DNA from: an uncultured Bacteroidales bacterium
GTDB taxonomy: Bacteria; Bacteroidota; Bacteroidia; Bacteroidales; Tenuifilaceae
Assembly (NCBI GenBank): GCA_937926785.1
Contig: CALBBQ010000060.1
Coordinates: forward strand, 1-37,665
Direction: 5' to 3'
Length of the DNA stretch: 37,665 nucleotides
The notes below the pieces were generated by a model. The model was not told the origin of the DNA. It saw nothing but the letters and a program-made list of their open reading frames with translations, and did not search any database. The position numbers and the translations under genes are program-made. Of this stretch, positions 25,761 through 33,745 are shown one piece after another. Each line of letters opens with the position of its first letter. Position 1 is the first letter of the stretch.

Positions 25761-25768
25761 CAAATATA
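25761..25768 (-). promoter_or_regulatory. -7 box upstream of the flippase-like gene
   Basis: TATATTTG on the minus strand matches TAnnTTTG exactly; no clear -33 TTTG is found at the right distance. The start would lie near 25754, about 19 nt before the ATG. Confidence 0.4.
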
Positions 25769-25893
25769 GTATAATGTGGTTTAGGAGGTGGTTATTGTAA
25801 TGTTAAATAATCGTGGTTTACAGTTTCTCATGGCTCTTAAGCTTTATGGATGGATTGGTATCTCATTAAGTAGATCATTTTAAAACTACAACA

Positions 25894-26817
25894 TTGGGTA
25901 AAAGAACCGAAGCGCATCTGGCCATAATGGGGGCAAATCTTTTGTTTGGAATTAACTATGCCATAGCAAAAGGGGTTATGCCGGCATACCTAAGCCCTAT
26001 GGCTTTCGCTATGCTTAGGGTGGTAAGTGCCTCGTTCCTTTTTTGGATAATCTCTGGAACGGGGAAGCATTACGAAACCATTGAACGTGCTGATTACCCA
26101 CGATTCATCGCATCGGGCCTGTTTGGCATATCGCTCAACCAGTTTCTGTTTCTTAAAGGTTTAAACTTTAGCACACCCATCGAGTCGTCAATCATTTCAA
26201 CCCTAAATCCGGCAATGGTCATGCTAATCGCTTACTTTGTGCTATCCGAACATATAAGTGCGATTAAGCTTACAGGGCTGTTGGTAGGAGCCTCGGGTGC
26301 TCTAATTCTTATACTTGCCCGGGGGGATGTTAGCTTTGATCTAAACCACACTCTTGGAAACATCATGCTTTTTCTGAATACGCTTTTTTATGCGTTTTAT
26401 TTGGTGCTGGTTAAACCGTTAATGATAAAATATAGGCCGATAACTGTAATGCGTGGCGTTTTCAGTGTTGGGCTCGTTTCGCTGCTACCATTTGGTGCAT
26501 TTGAGCTGGCTCAAACGCGCTGGGCGGGCATACCTGCAGAGATCTACGGGTCTATTCTTTTTGTGCTCCTTGGCCCAACATTCCTGGCATACCTGTTAAA
26601 TGGTTGGGGATTGCGGCATGTTCAGGCCAGCACGGTGAGTATCTATATTTATTCGCAACCCGTAATAGCAGCAATGGTAGCAGTTGGTGCAGGCGTTGAT
26701 ACGTTGGATTTGCGAAAAATTATAGCAGCTGTTCTTGTTTTTACGGGAGTTTACCTGGTCAGCCTTAAACCACAGGCAGGTTTTGCTGTCTTTTTACGAG
26801 AATTCAGGAAGAAGTGA
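25894..26817 (+). CDS. EamA-family (DMT) transporter
   Basis: The 307-residue protein has about ten membrane helices in two EamA halves (about 5-140 and 150-300). The first helix has ANLLFGINYAIAKG, and the second half repeats a similar pattern. Substrate is unknown for this family; exporters of amino acids or metabolites are common. The start is a TTG at 25894, since the next in-frame ATG (25927) would remove part of the first helix's flanking region; this choice is moderate. The 3' end overlaps the convergent amidohydrolase by 14 nt. Its sister gene 29599-30552 is a distinct member, not a copy. Confidence 0.88.
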   Translation: MGKRTEAHLAIMGANLLFGINYAIAKGVMPAYLSPMAFAMLRVVSASFLFWIISGTGKHYETIERADYPRFIASGLFGISLNQFLFLKGLNFSTPIESSIISTLNPAMVMLIAYFVLSEHISAIKLTGLLVGASGALILILARGDVSFDLNHTLGNIMLFLNTLFYAFYLVLVKPLMIKYRPITVMRGVFSVGLVSLLPFGAFELAQTRWAGIPAEIYGSILFVLLGPTFLAYLLNGWGLRHVQASTVSIYIYSQPVIAAMVAVGAGVDTLDLRKIIAAVLVFTGVYLVSLKPQAGFAVFLREFRKK

Positions 26818-27931
26818 CTTGCCTTGCAATTGCTTCCAGCAATGTAACCCCATCGGCGATGATATCATCAGGAAAGTCATAGTTGGGGCTATGGATATCC
26901 GGTTGCTCCTCTCCCGATCCTAAACCAAAGATTACCGCCGGGCAGCAGCTTGTGAAGTGAGCGAAATCCTCGCTCCAGCGGTTTGGTTCGTTTAGGAAGG
27001 TTACGGAGCGGTTTTGTTGCTTTGCAACTTTTTCTACCAGATGAGTTAGCTCCGGATCGCATGCCGATGCCGGGAACTCGTCGGTAAACTCGGTTTCAAC
27101 CGCCAACCCATGCTTAATGGCAATCTCTTTGGAGAGCGTTACAGCGCTCTCGGAAAGCAGTTGCATATCAGAGTCATCGAATGAACGAAGTGTGGCCATG
27201 ATCACGGCTGACCCGGGAGATGTTCCAAAAGCCACTTCGCCTACCTTTACGTGGATTAGGGTTACCAGCACAAAGTTTTGAAAATGATGGTCTTTTGGAA
27301 GCGATAGCAAGTGTTGTATGATTTCGGCTGTTGCTGCAGCCGGGTTGAGCCCAAACTCCGGAAATGCTGCATGGGAGTTTCTGCCCGTTAGCTTTATGAT
27401 TAGGCCTTTTGATGCGGCCGTAAATGTATATTTCCCCAGTATGATGCTTCCTTTTTGGAATTTCGGTAGGTTGTGAAGCGCAAAAGCGAAGTTTGGCAAC
27501 AGATCGAGCTCTCTTAGCTTTTCAATCGCTTCTTTAGCTCCAATTCCATTCTCTTCGGCGGGTTGGTATAGAAGTATTACGTTTCCTTTTTTCAAGGGTT
27601 GCTCATATAACCTAACCGCCAGTCCCGATACGATGGCCATGTGACCGTCGTGCCCGCAAACGTGGGCAACACCCGGAGTGTTCGATTTATACTTTACATC
27701 GGTGTGCTCGTTTATTGGGAGAGCATCCATGTCGCAACGGAAAAGAACCGTTGGTCCTGGTTCTTCGCCCCGATAAACCACAACCATCCCGTGACCGGCA
27801 ATGTTGGCGTACAGCTCATGGGGCTGGTAACGACTCAGAAAAAATCGTAACCGTTTTGCAGTAGCCCTCTCCTGACCCGATAGTTCAGGATTCCGATGAA
27901 GCTCATGCCGCAACCTTATTAACTCTTCCAT
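26804..27931 (-). CDS. M20-family amidohydrolase (N-acyl-amino-acid/hippurate hydrolase type)
   Basis: The 375-residue metallopeptidase-fold protein begins with ELIRLRHELHRNPELSGQE, then FRCDMDALPI, the metal motif VCGHDGH (Cys92, His94), PAEENG with the catalytic Glu, ALHN, and a C-terminal DFAHF segment. The Cys in CGHDG is typical of the amidohydrolase subgroup that uses Mn or Zn and cleaves N-acyl amino acids or related amides. The exact acyl substrate is not assignable. The start codon ATG 27931 is supported by the typical N-terminus. The gene is alone on its strand here. Confidence 0.92.
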   Translation of the reverse strand: MEELIRLRHELHRNPELSGQERATAKRLRFFLSRYQPHELYANIAGHGMVVVYRGEEPGPTVLFRCDMDALPINEHTDVKYKSNTPGVAHVCGHDGHMAIVSGLAVRLYEQPLKKGNVILLYQPAEENGIGAKEAIEKLRELDLLPNFAFALHNLPKFQKGSIILGKYTFTAASKGLIIKLTGRNSHAAFPEFGLNPAAATAEIIQHLLSLPKDHHFQNFVLVTLIHVKVGEVAFGTSPGSAVIMATLRSFDDSDMQLLSESAVTLSKEIAIKHGLAVETEFTDEFPASACDPELTHLVEKVAKQQNRSVTFLNEPNRWSEDFAHFTSCCPAVIFGLGSGEEQPDIHSPNYDFPDDIIADGVTLLEAIARQVTSS

Positions 27932-28047
27932 TGCCTGTATCTAACTTTCTGTAAAAGTATTGTTTTTGTAGCAAAATGGCAAGAGTTTGTAAAAACAAGA
28001 TTGGCTTTTGGATGTGTTTATATATAAATCTGAAAAAATAAACAAAG

Positions 28048-28079
28048 AATGAACAAAAAGTATTTTAAAATGAACAAAA
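28048..28079. promoter_or_regulatory. Direct repeat upstream of the fasciclin lipoprotein gene
   Basis: AATGAACAAAA occurs at 28048-28058 and again at 28069-28079, a period of 21 bp, which is two helix turns. It sits about 40-70 bp before the ATG at 28121, where a regulator could bind one face of the DNA. The surrounding DNA is AT-rich, so chance cannot be excluded. Confidence 0.3.
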
Positions 28080-28120
28080 TTGTTTAGCATCTGTTAGTAA
28101 TATACAAAAAACTAACTACC

Positions 28121-29461
28121 ATGAAATCAAGAAAAAATCTATTTGCTCTACTGCTAACGGTAGGCCTAGCGGGAACGCTACTACTTACAGGATGCGAAAA
28201 GGATGATAAGGAAATGGAAATGCCTAAAAACATTGTTGAGGTGGCAGTATCCGATCCTCAGTTTTCAATTCTTGTACAAGCGCTAACCAAATCTAACTTA
28301 GTTAATACCCTTAAGGAAACTGGACCGTTCACCGTTTTTGCTCCTACAAATGCAGCGTTTAATCAATTGTTTGCACAGCTTGGTGTGACCAACATTGATG
28401 CATTAACTGCGGAACAGCTGACACCAATCCTATTGTACCATGTTCTTTCCGGAAAGGTGGAGTCCAGCCAATTACAAAGTGGATATGTTTCAACACTAAG
28501 CCCAGGTGCAGGGGGCTCAGGCGTATCGCTGAAGGTTGATGCCGGTGCTCTTAAATTGAATGGTAGTGTAAGCATTACATCGGCTAATATTTCAGCTACC
28601 AATGGAGTAATTCATGTGATCGACAAGGTTTTGCTTCCCCCTAGTGTAGTTGACTTGGCATTGGCTAATACCAGCTTCAGCACTCTGGTGTCGGCTTTGG
28701 ATAAAGCCAGTTTAGTTAATGCCCTGAGGGGCAGTGGCCCCTTCACCGTGTTTGCCCCAACCAACGATGCGTTTAGCCAGTTGTTTTCCGATTTAAAGGT
28801 AAGTGGGGTAAACGATTTATCGGCTGAACTGCTTACTCCGATTCTGCTTTACCATGTTTTAGGCCAATCGGTTAAATCAAATCAGCTGGTAAGCGGGTAC
28901 GTTTCAACGTTGAGCGCCGGTCCGGATGAGTCGAGCATATCGCTTAAAGTTGATGCCACCATGGCCAAGCTAAACGGAAATGTGAGCATTGTAGCAACCG
29001 ATGTGATAGGTACCAATGGTATTATCCATGTAATAGATAAGGTGTTACTGCCCCCAACTGTTGTAGATATAGCTTTGGCAAACAGCAATTTCAGCATTCT
29101 GGTATCGGCACTTGTAAAGGCCGAACTGGTTGAAACGCTGAATGGCGAAGGTCCTTTTACCGTGTTTGCACCAACCAACGATGCGTTTAATGCCCTGTTT
29201 GCCCAACTTGGTGTTTCAGGAGTTAACGACTTGTCCAAGGAGCAGCTCACATCGATACTATTAGATCACGTGGTTTCGGGTAACATCAGGTCCACACAGC
29301 TCACCAGCGGAAACGTTCAAACCCTGGGTAACCCCATCAGTATTAATGTGGGCAATACCGTGGTTATTAATGGCAACGTAAATGTTACCCTTGCCAATGT
29401 TCAGGCTATGAATGGTGTAGTTCATGTAATTGATAAAGTTATCATTCAACCTGCAAAATAA
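28121..29461 (+). CDS. Lipoprotein with three fasciclin (FAS1) domains
   Basis: The 446-residue protein has a lipoprotein signal ending in LLTGC (Cys25), an acidic linker (EKDDKEMEM), and three FAS1 domains at about 37-174, 175-312 and 313-446. Each shows the H1 box (GPFTVFAPTN-x-AF) and a closing H2 box (NGVIHVIDKV), the last one NGVVHVIDKV. FAS1 domains mediate adhesion, to matrix, polysaccharide or other cells. The second and third domains share long stretches at the DNA level (near 28746 and 29159), pointing to duplication. The acidic residues after Cys25 could act as a Bacteroidota surface-export signal. A terminator follows at 29486. Confidence 0.95.
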   Translation: MKSRKNLFALLLTVGLAGTLLLTGCEKDDKEMEMPKNIVEVAVSDPQFSILVQALTKSNLVNTLKETGPFTVFAPTNAAFNQLFAQLGVTNIDALTAEQLTPILLYHVLSGKVESSQLQSGYVSTLSPGAGGSGVSLKVDAGALKLNGSVSITSANISATNGVIHVIDKVLLPPSVVDLALANTSFSTLVSALDKASLVNALRGSGPFTVFAPTNDAFSQLFSDLKVSGVNDLSAELLTPILLYHVLGQSVKSNQLVSGYVSTLSAGPDESSISLKVDATMAKLNGNVSIVATDVIGTNGIIHVIDKVLLPPTVVDIALANSNFSILVSALVKAELVETLNGEGPFTVFAPTNDAFNALFAQLGVSGVNDLSKEQLTSILLDHVVSGNIRSTQLTSGNVQTLGNPISINVGNTVVINGNVNVTLANVQAMNGVVHVIDKVIIQPAK

Positions 29462-29485
29462 TATTTCGGTTAGCATAACACTCTT

Positions 29486-29518
29486 AAAGCGCCGGGTGCA
29501 CCGGCGCTTTTTTATTTT
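29486..29518 (+). terminator. Terminator of the fasciclin lipoprotein gene
   Basis: AAAGCGCCGG (29486-29495), a 5-nt loop and CCGGCGCTTT (29501-29510) form a perfect 10-bp stem followed by a T-rich tail. Confidence 0.9.
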
Positions 29519-29533
29519 CGTTGGTTTTTTGAG

Positions 29534-29541
29534 TAATTTTG
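29534..29541 (+). promoter_or_regulatory. -7 box of the second EamA gene
   Basis: TAATTTTG matches TAnnTTTG; only a T-run is found at the -33 position. The start would lie near 29548, just behind the preceding terminator. Confidence 0.4.
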
Positions 29542-29598
29542 TGCACAGCTAAACCTTCCATGTTTAGCAAACTCAATATATATCAGAATCTTACTTTT

Positions 29599-30552
29599 AT
29601 GCAAAAATCATCGTTTCGTATTTACCTGGCAGTGGTGTTGGCCATGGTTTTTTGGTCGTTATCTTTTATCTGGTACAAGGAGGTTTTTGAGTTCTATAAA
29701 CCCATTACCCTGGTAGTGGGCAGGCTCACCATTTCCAGTATCTTTTTGTTTCTGGCAACGGGGTTAATGCGAAAGCTGACTCCGGTAAATCCTGTCGATG
29801 TAAAATACTTTCTTTTACTCGCCTTTTTTGAACCATTTCTATACTTTGTAGGCGAGAGTTTTGGTATGACCATGGTTTCATCGACTCTGGCAGCGGTTAT
29901 AGTTTCAACCATTCCGCTTTTTAGTCCGTTGGGCGAGTTTTACATCTATAAAACCCGAGTAACCCTGATGAACTTTTTGGGCATCGTGGTTTCTGTGGTG
30001 GGGGTTGGAATGGTGATTTTTCATCGTGGGTTTGGTGAGCTGGAGGCTAACCCCGTTGGCATCGCTTTGATGTTTTTAGCTGTGGTTGCTGCTCTTGGCT
30101 ACTCGCTTACCCTGCGTAAGCTTACGGCAAAGTACAACGTTTTTACCATTATCACCTACCAAAACACATTGGCAATCCTCTACTTTCTGCCCTTCTTTTT
30201 CATTTTTGAGTTTAAGCATTTCGTGAGCGTTGGGGTAACCATGAAATCGGTTATGCCTCTGGTCAAGCTGGGGATTTTTGCTTCAACCTTTGCGTTTCTG
30301 CTTTTTACATACTCGGTGAAGCACTTAGGGGTGACAAAAGCCAACTCTTTTGCCAATGCAATTCCTGTTCTTACGGCAATATTTGCTTACTTCCTGCTGG
30401 GTGAAGTGCTGACCCTTACCAAAATGCTTGGCATTGGTATAGTGGTTCTGGGTTTGTTCCTATCGCAGGTACCCAAGGAGCATGCGCGCAAGGTGTTTGC
30501 ATTCATTCCGGTAGGTCTGATAACCCTGGCCAGGCTCAAGAAAAAAGAGTAG
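29599..30552 (+). CDS. EamA-family (DMT) transporter
   Basis: The 317-residue product has about ten membrane helices in two EamA halves. The first helix is SSFRIYLAVVLAMVFWSLSF, and the second half ends with LGEVLTLTKMLGIGIVVLGL, the family's usual GE-x-x-T motif. The frame is open back to 29539, but the extra residues are not hydrophobic and the -7 box lies there; ATG 29599, directly before the first helix, is preferred, with ATG 29560 as an alternative. It ends 4 nt before the convergent prfB gene. The substrate is unknown. Confidence 0.88.
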   Translation: MQKSSFRIYLAVVLAMVFWSLSFIWYKEVFEFYKPITLVVGRLTISSIFLFLATGLMRKLTPVNPVDVKYFLLLAFFEPFLYFVGESFGMTMVSSTLAAVIVSTIPLFSPLGEFYIYKTRVTLMNFLGIVVSVVGVGMVIFHRGFGELEANPVGIALMFLAVVAALGYSLTLRKLTAKYNVFTIITYQNTLAILYFLPFFFIFEFKHFVSVGVTMKSVMPLVKLGIFASTFAFLLFTYSVKHLGVTKANSFANAIPVLTAIFAYFLLGEVLTLTKMLGIGIVVLGLFLSQVPKEHARKVFAFIPVGLITLARLKKKE

Positions 30553-30556
30553 GCAA

Positions 30557-31646
30557 TTACTCGTCGCCAAACTGCATCAGGTAAGCCTTAATACACTCGT
30601 TCAGGTCGCCATCCAGTATGGCGTTCACGTCTGAGGTTTCGTACTCGGATCGGAGGTCCTTCACCAGCTTGTAGGGGTGTAGCACGTAGTTTCGGATTTG
30701 GGAGCCCCACTCAATTTTTTTCTTTTTACCTTCAATCTCTGCCTGAATTTCTCGTCTCTTGCGTAGTTCCAGCTCATACAGGTGCGATTTGAGTAATCGC
30801 AAAGCGTTCTCTTTGTTCTGGAACTGGGAGCGAGACTCGGTGTTCTCAATCACAATTCCGGTTGGGATGTGGTACAGCCGAACGCCGGTTTCCACCTTAT
30901 TCACGTTTTGCCCACCGGCACCCGATGAGCGGTAAGTATCCCACTTGATATCGGCAGGGTTGATGGTTATTTCAATGGTTTCGTCAACAGTGGGCGAAAC
31001 AAAAACCGATGCAAAGGAAGTATGCCTTCGGGCATTGCTATCGAACGGTGAGATGCGAACCAGGCGGTGAACCCCGTTCTCACTTTTCAGGTAACCGTAA
31101 GCCATTTCGCCTACAAACTCCAGGGTGCATGATTTTATACCGGCTTCCTCGCCATCCTGAACGTCAACAATCTTCACCTCATAGCCGTTACGTTCGCCCC
31201 AACGCATGTACATGCGCATGAGCATAGCCGCCCAGTCCATGCTCTCGGTGCCACCGGCACCGGAGTTAATCTTCATGATTGCGCCAAGTCTATCCTCCTC
31301 GCGCCGAAGCATGTTTTTCAGCTCCAGATCTTCAATGGCTTTAATGGTGTTGCTGAAGTGGGTTTCCAGCTCATCCTCGGTTACTGCACCTTCCTTGGCA
31401 AAGTCGAACATCACCTGCAAATCCTCGGTCAGACTGTTTACCTTGTTATAGCTATCAATCCAGGTTTTTATGGATGCCACTTTTTTTAGTTGCTTTTCGG
31501 CTTCCTCGGGTTTATCCCAGAAATCAGGGGCCTGGGTTTTTAGCTGTTCCTCCTCGAACTCAATGGTTAACTTTTCGATGTCAAAGATACCTCCTCAGCG
31601 CATCGCGGCGCTTTGCAACCTCTTTTACCTGTTCTATGGTGATCAT
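30557..31646 (-). CDS. prfB: Peptide chain release factor 2, made by programmed +1 frameshift
   Basis: Reads UGA and UAA stop codons and triggers peptide release. Translation begins at ATG 31646; 21 codons later comes CTT TGA C (31586-31580), preceded by the SD-like AGGAGG (31595-31590) with a 3-nt gap. This is the classic RF2 autoregulation site: when RF2 is scarce the ribosome slips +1 over the T at 31583 and continues with GAC. The full product is 362 residues (21 + 341), a normal RF2 length. The specificity tripeptide SPF ([11 protein letters not shown]) and the catalytic GGQ ([14 protein letters not shown]) are present. Starting at 31480 would lose the N-terminal helix domain. A -7 box TATATTTG lies at 31669-31662. 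Confidence 0.97.
31580..31595 (-). promoter_or_regulatory. RF2 programmed frameshift site
   Basis: AGGAGG, TAT, then CTTTGAC: an internal Shine-Dalgarno 3 nt before the slippery CTT and the in-frame stop TGA (31583-31581). It is the same layout as the Escherichia coli prfB site and couples RF2 synthesis to RF2 level. Confidence 0.95.
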
Positions 31647-31661
31647 CTGAAAAAATTTTGG

Positions 31662-31669
31662 CAAATATA
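31662..31669 (-). promoter_or_regulatory. -7 box of prfB
   Basis: TATATTTG is an exact TAnnTTTG match on the minus strand, about 16 nt before ATG 31646; the -33 position does not show a clear TTTG. Confidence 0.45.
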
Positions 31670-31803
31670 GCCTTTTTATTGAAGCTCGATGACGTTAATT
31701 AGAATCCGGTTTGCACCAAAAGTAGTCAGCCTTTTACCCGAATTTATGCTCTTTGATTGTTTCAGATATACAGAATTCAATTTTAGGGCGAAAACAATTG
31801 GTA

Positions 31804-31837
31804 ACAAAAAATCATCCCTGCCTTAGGCCAGGGATGA
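31804..31837 (-). terminator. Terminator of the namZ-rnhA-lolE-lpxK-pnp operon
   Basis: A 9-bp stem (31812-31820 with 31829-31837) is followed on the minus strand by six U. It lies about 48 nt after the purine nucleoside phosphorylase stop. Confidence 0.88.
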
Positions 31838-31884
31838 CAAATCATTTTTAATCTTTGGAGATAGAGAACCTTGCAGTATTTGCC

Positions 31885-32694
31885 TTACAATCTGGTAAGC
31901 ATTTGTTTCATGATAAGGGTCATTTTCTGTTCGGCCATGTTGCCCACTTTTTGCACCTCTTCGTGTGAAACCTCGACAATTTTACCGGGTACGCCCAAAT
32001 CGGTGATGATGGAAATGGCAAAAACGGGAATAGACATGTGGCGGGCCACAATAACCTCAGGTACGGTGGACATACCCACAGTGTCGCCTCCGATAATTCT
32101 AAAGTATTGATATTCCTTGGGGGTTTCAAATGTTGGGCCGGTAGTACCCACGTAGCATCCCTCCTGCATCTTAATGCCAAGCTCTGCAGCCACTTTTTTG
32201 GCCAGGGCAATCAGGTCGTGGTCATAGGGTTTGTGCATATCGGGGAAACGGGGTCCCAGCTCGCTGATATTGGGGCCCAGAAGCGGGTTAGGCATCAAGT
32301 TGATATGGTCGTTAATGATCATCAGGTCGCCGATCTCGAAATCGGGATTGACCCCGCCGCTGGCGTTTGATACAAACAGGTACTTGATGCCCAGGAACTT
32401 CATCACCCGAACCGGGAAAGTAACCTGTTTCATATCGTACCCCTCATAGTAATGGAAACGGCCCTGCATGGCCACCACCTTTTTGCCACCCAGGTTTCCA
32501 AAAATAAGCCTGCCCGAATGGCCCTCAACAGTGGAAACAGGGAAGTTGGGTATATCTTTGTAATCCAACGCTTGCTGATTTTCAATCTCGCGTACAAGCC
32601 CTCCAAGCCCGGTTCCCAGTATGATTCCCACCTCCGGTTCAATAGTAACCTTGCTCCTGATGTAGGTTACCGTTTGGTTTATTTTCTCTAACAT
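31885..32694 (-). CDS. Purine nucleoside phosphorylase (trimeric, PNP/MTAP family)
   Basis: Splits purine nucleosides with phosphate into base and ribose-1-phosphate. The 269-residue protein has ILGTGLGGL (25-33), EGHSGRL, the RFHYYEGY segment, NASGGVN, GPTFETPKE with the purine-binding Glu189, and VGMSTVPEVIVARH. Where mammalian PNP has the Asn of SLITN that favours 6-oxopurines, this has Asp232 (SIITDLG). MTAP enzymes, which use 6-aminopurines, also have Asp there, so adenosine or methylthioadenosine may be accepted; that is inference. The start at 32694 lies inside lpxK; the two genes overlap by 56 nt in different frames. Last gene of its operon. Confidence 0.93.
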   Translation of the reverse strand: MLEKINQTVTYIRSKVTIEPEVGIILGTGLGGLVREIENQQALDYKDIPNFPVSTVEGHSGRLIFGNLGGKKVVAMQGRFHYYEGYDMKQVTFPVRVMKFLGIKYLFVSNASGGVNPDFEIGDLMIINDHINLMPNPLLGPNISELGPRFPDMHKPYDHDLIALAKKVAAELGIKMQEGCYVGTTGPTFETPKEYQYFRIIGGDTVGMSTVPEVIVARHMSIPVFAISIITDLGVPGKIVEVSHEEVQKVGNMAEQKMTLIMKQMLTRL

Positions 32695-33727
32695 AGCTTA
32701 GTATTTGTCTGTTAAACCTGTTTCCTTCGTTGTTTAAGAAATGCACCTCAAGGGGCAGGTAGTAAAATTTTTGCATCGCCTCAGCTGAAAGCGGGAGTGT
32801 CCGTATCCGTGCGGCATCCTTCTCAGTGGTGATTACTGCAAACCCCTTACCCATCCTTTTTGAGGTGGCTTCAAAAATAGATAGAATTTCTTTAACCGTA
32901 AAATTATGGTGGTCGGCAAATGCCTTTTTTTGTACTACATTAAACTGATTTTCAACTTGATTAAAGAATTTGCCGGGGTTAGCTATGCCGGCAAGGGCAA
33001 CTACAGGTTTAGTCGGGTTTGGCGCCAGTTCCAGCGAGCCATTATGAATAGCCTTTGGGACTCCATACCTGTAGGTGGTGAAATAGATTTGTTGGGTGTC
33101 GTTCAGGTTGATTTTACTGATGAAGCGTTGTTGATCGTCCGTAGTGATGTTTTCAGGGCATTTGCTAACTACCACGATGTTGGCGCGTTTCACCTCCGAG
33201 ATGCTATCGCGAAGGTTGCCGGCTGGTAGTAAGAAGTCTTTGTAAATGGGGCGATTGTAGTCAACCATCAGAATGTTAAGGCCGGCCTTAATCCAGCGGT
33301 GCTGGAATGCATCGTCTAAAACCAGGGCTTCCAGCTCAGGCTGAGTGGCAAGCAGTTCTACCACGCCGTTTACTCTATCCTCATGCACTGCACAGTTAAC
33401 TTCGGGGTGCTTAATCTTAAGCTGAAGCGGTTCATCACCAACTTCAGCGGCAGTTGATGTGGGTTCAACAATTCTAAAACCTTTGGTTTTACGACCGTAA
33501 CCCCGACTGAGCAGTGCGATTTTATATTCCGATTTTAGAAGGGAGATTAGGTAATCGGTGTGTGGTGTTTTTCCGGTACCCCCAACGGTGAGGTTTCCAA
33601 CACAAATGGTGGGAATATCGAACTCAAAGCTTTTGGCTATTCCGGCATCGAACAACCAGTTGCGAACCTTTATGGCAAGCCAGTAAAGCCACGATATGGG
33701 AAGAAGTAGAAGTCGAATTCGGTTCAT
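32639..33727 (-). CDS. lpxK: Tetraacyldisaccharide 4'-kinase
   Basis: Phosphorylates the lipid A precursor at the 4' position at the inner membrane. The product (about 362 residues) has an N-terminal hydrophobic helix (RLLLLPISWLYWLAIKVRNW), the P-loop GNLTVGGTGKTPHT (about 44-57), the SRGYGRKTKGF motif, GDEPLQL, the catalytic-region LDDAFQHRWI and a TTEKDAAR motif. All key residues are present, which shows that the organism makes lipid A. The frame extends to a TTG at 33739, but ATG 33727 is the usual start. It lies 18 nt after the LolE-like gene and its last 56 nt overlap the pnp gene. Confidence 0.95.
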   Translation of the reverse strand: MNRIRLLLLPISWLYWLAIKVRNWLFDAGIAKSFEFDIPTICVGNLTVGGTGKTPHTDYLISLLKSEYKIALLSRGYGRKTKGFRIVEPTSTAAEVGDEPLQLKIKHPEVNCAVHEDRVNGVVELLATQPELEALVLDDAFQHRWIKAGLNILMVDYNRPIYKDFLLPAGNLRDSISEVKRANIVVVSKCPENITTDDQQRFISKINLNDTQQIYFTTYRYGVPKAIHNGSLELAPNPTKPVVALAGIANPGKFFNQVENQFNVVQKKAFADHHNFTVKEILSIFEATSKRMGKGFAVITTEKDAARIRTLPLSAEAMQKFYYLPLEVHFLNNEGNRFNRQILSYVRENKPNGNLHQEQGYY

Positions 33728-33745
33728 ACGATGCAACAACTAAAC

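Noticed and set aside
30557..31480. prfB starting at the GTG near 31480
   Set aside because: It would drop the first RF2 domain; the frameshift site and upstream frame show the true start at 31646.
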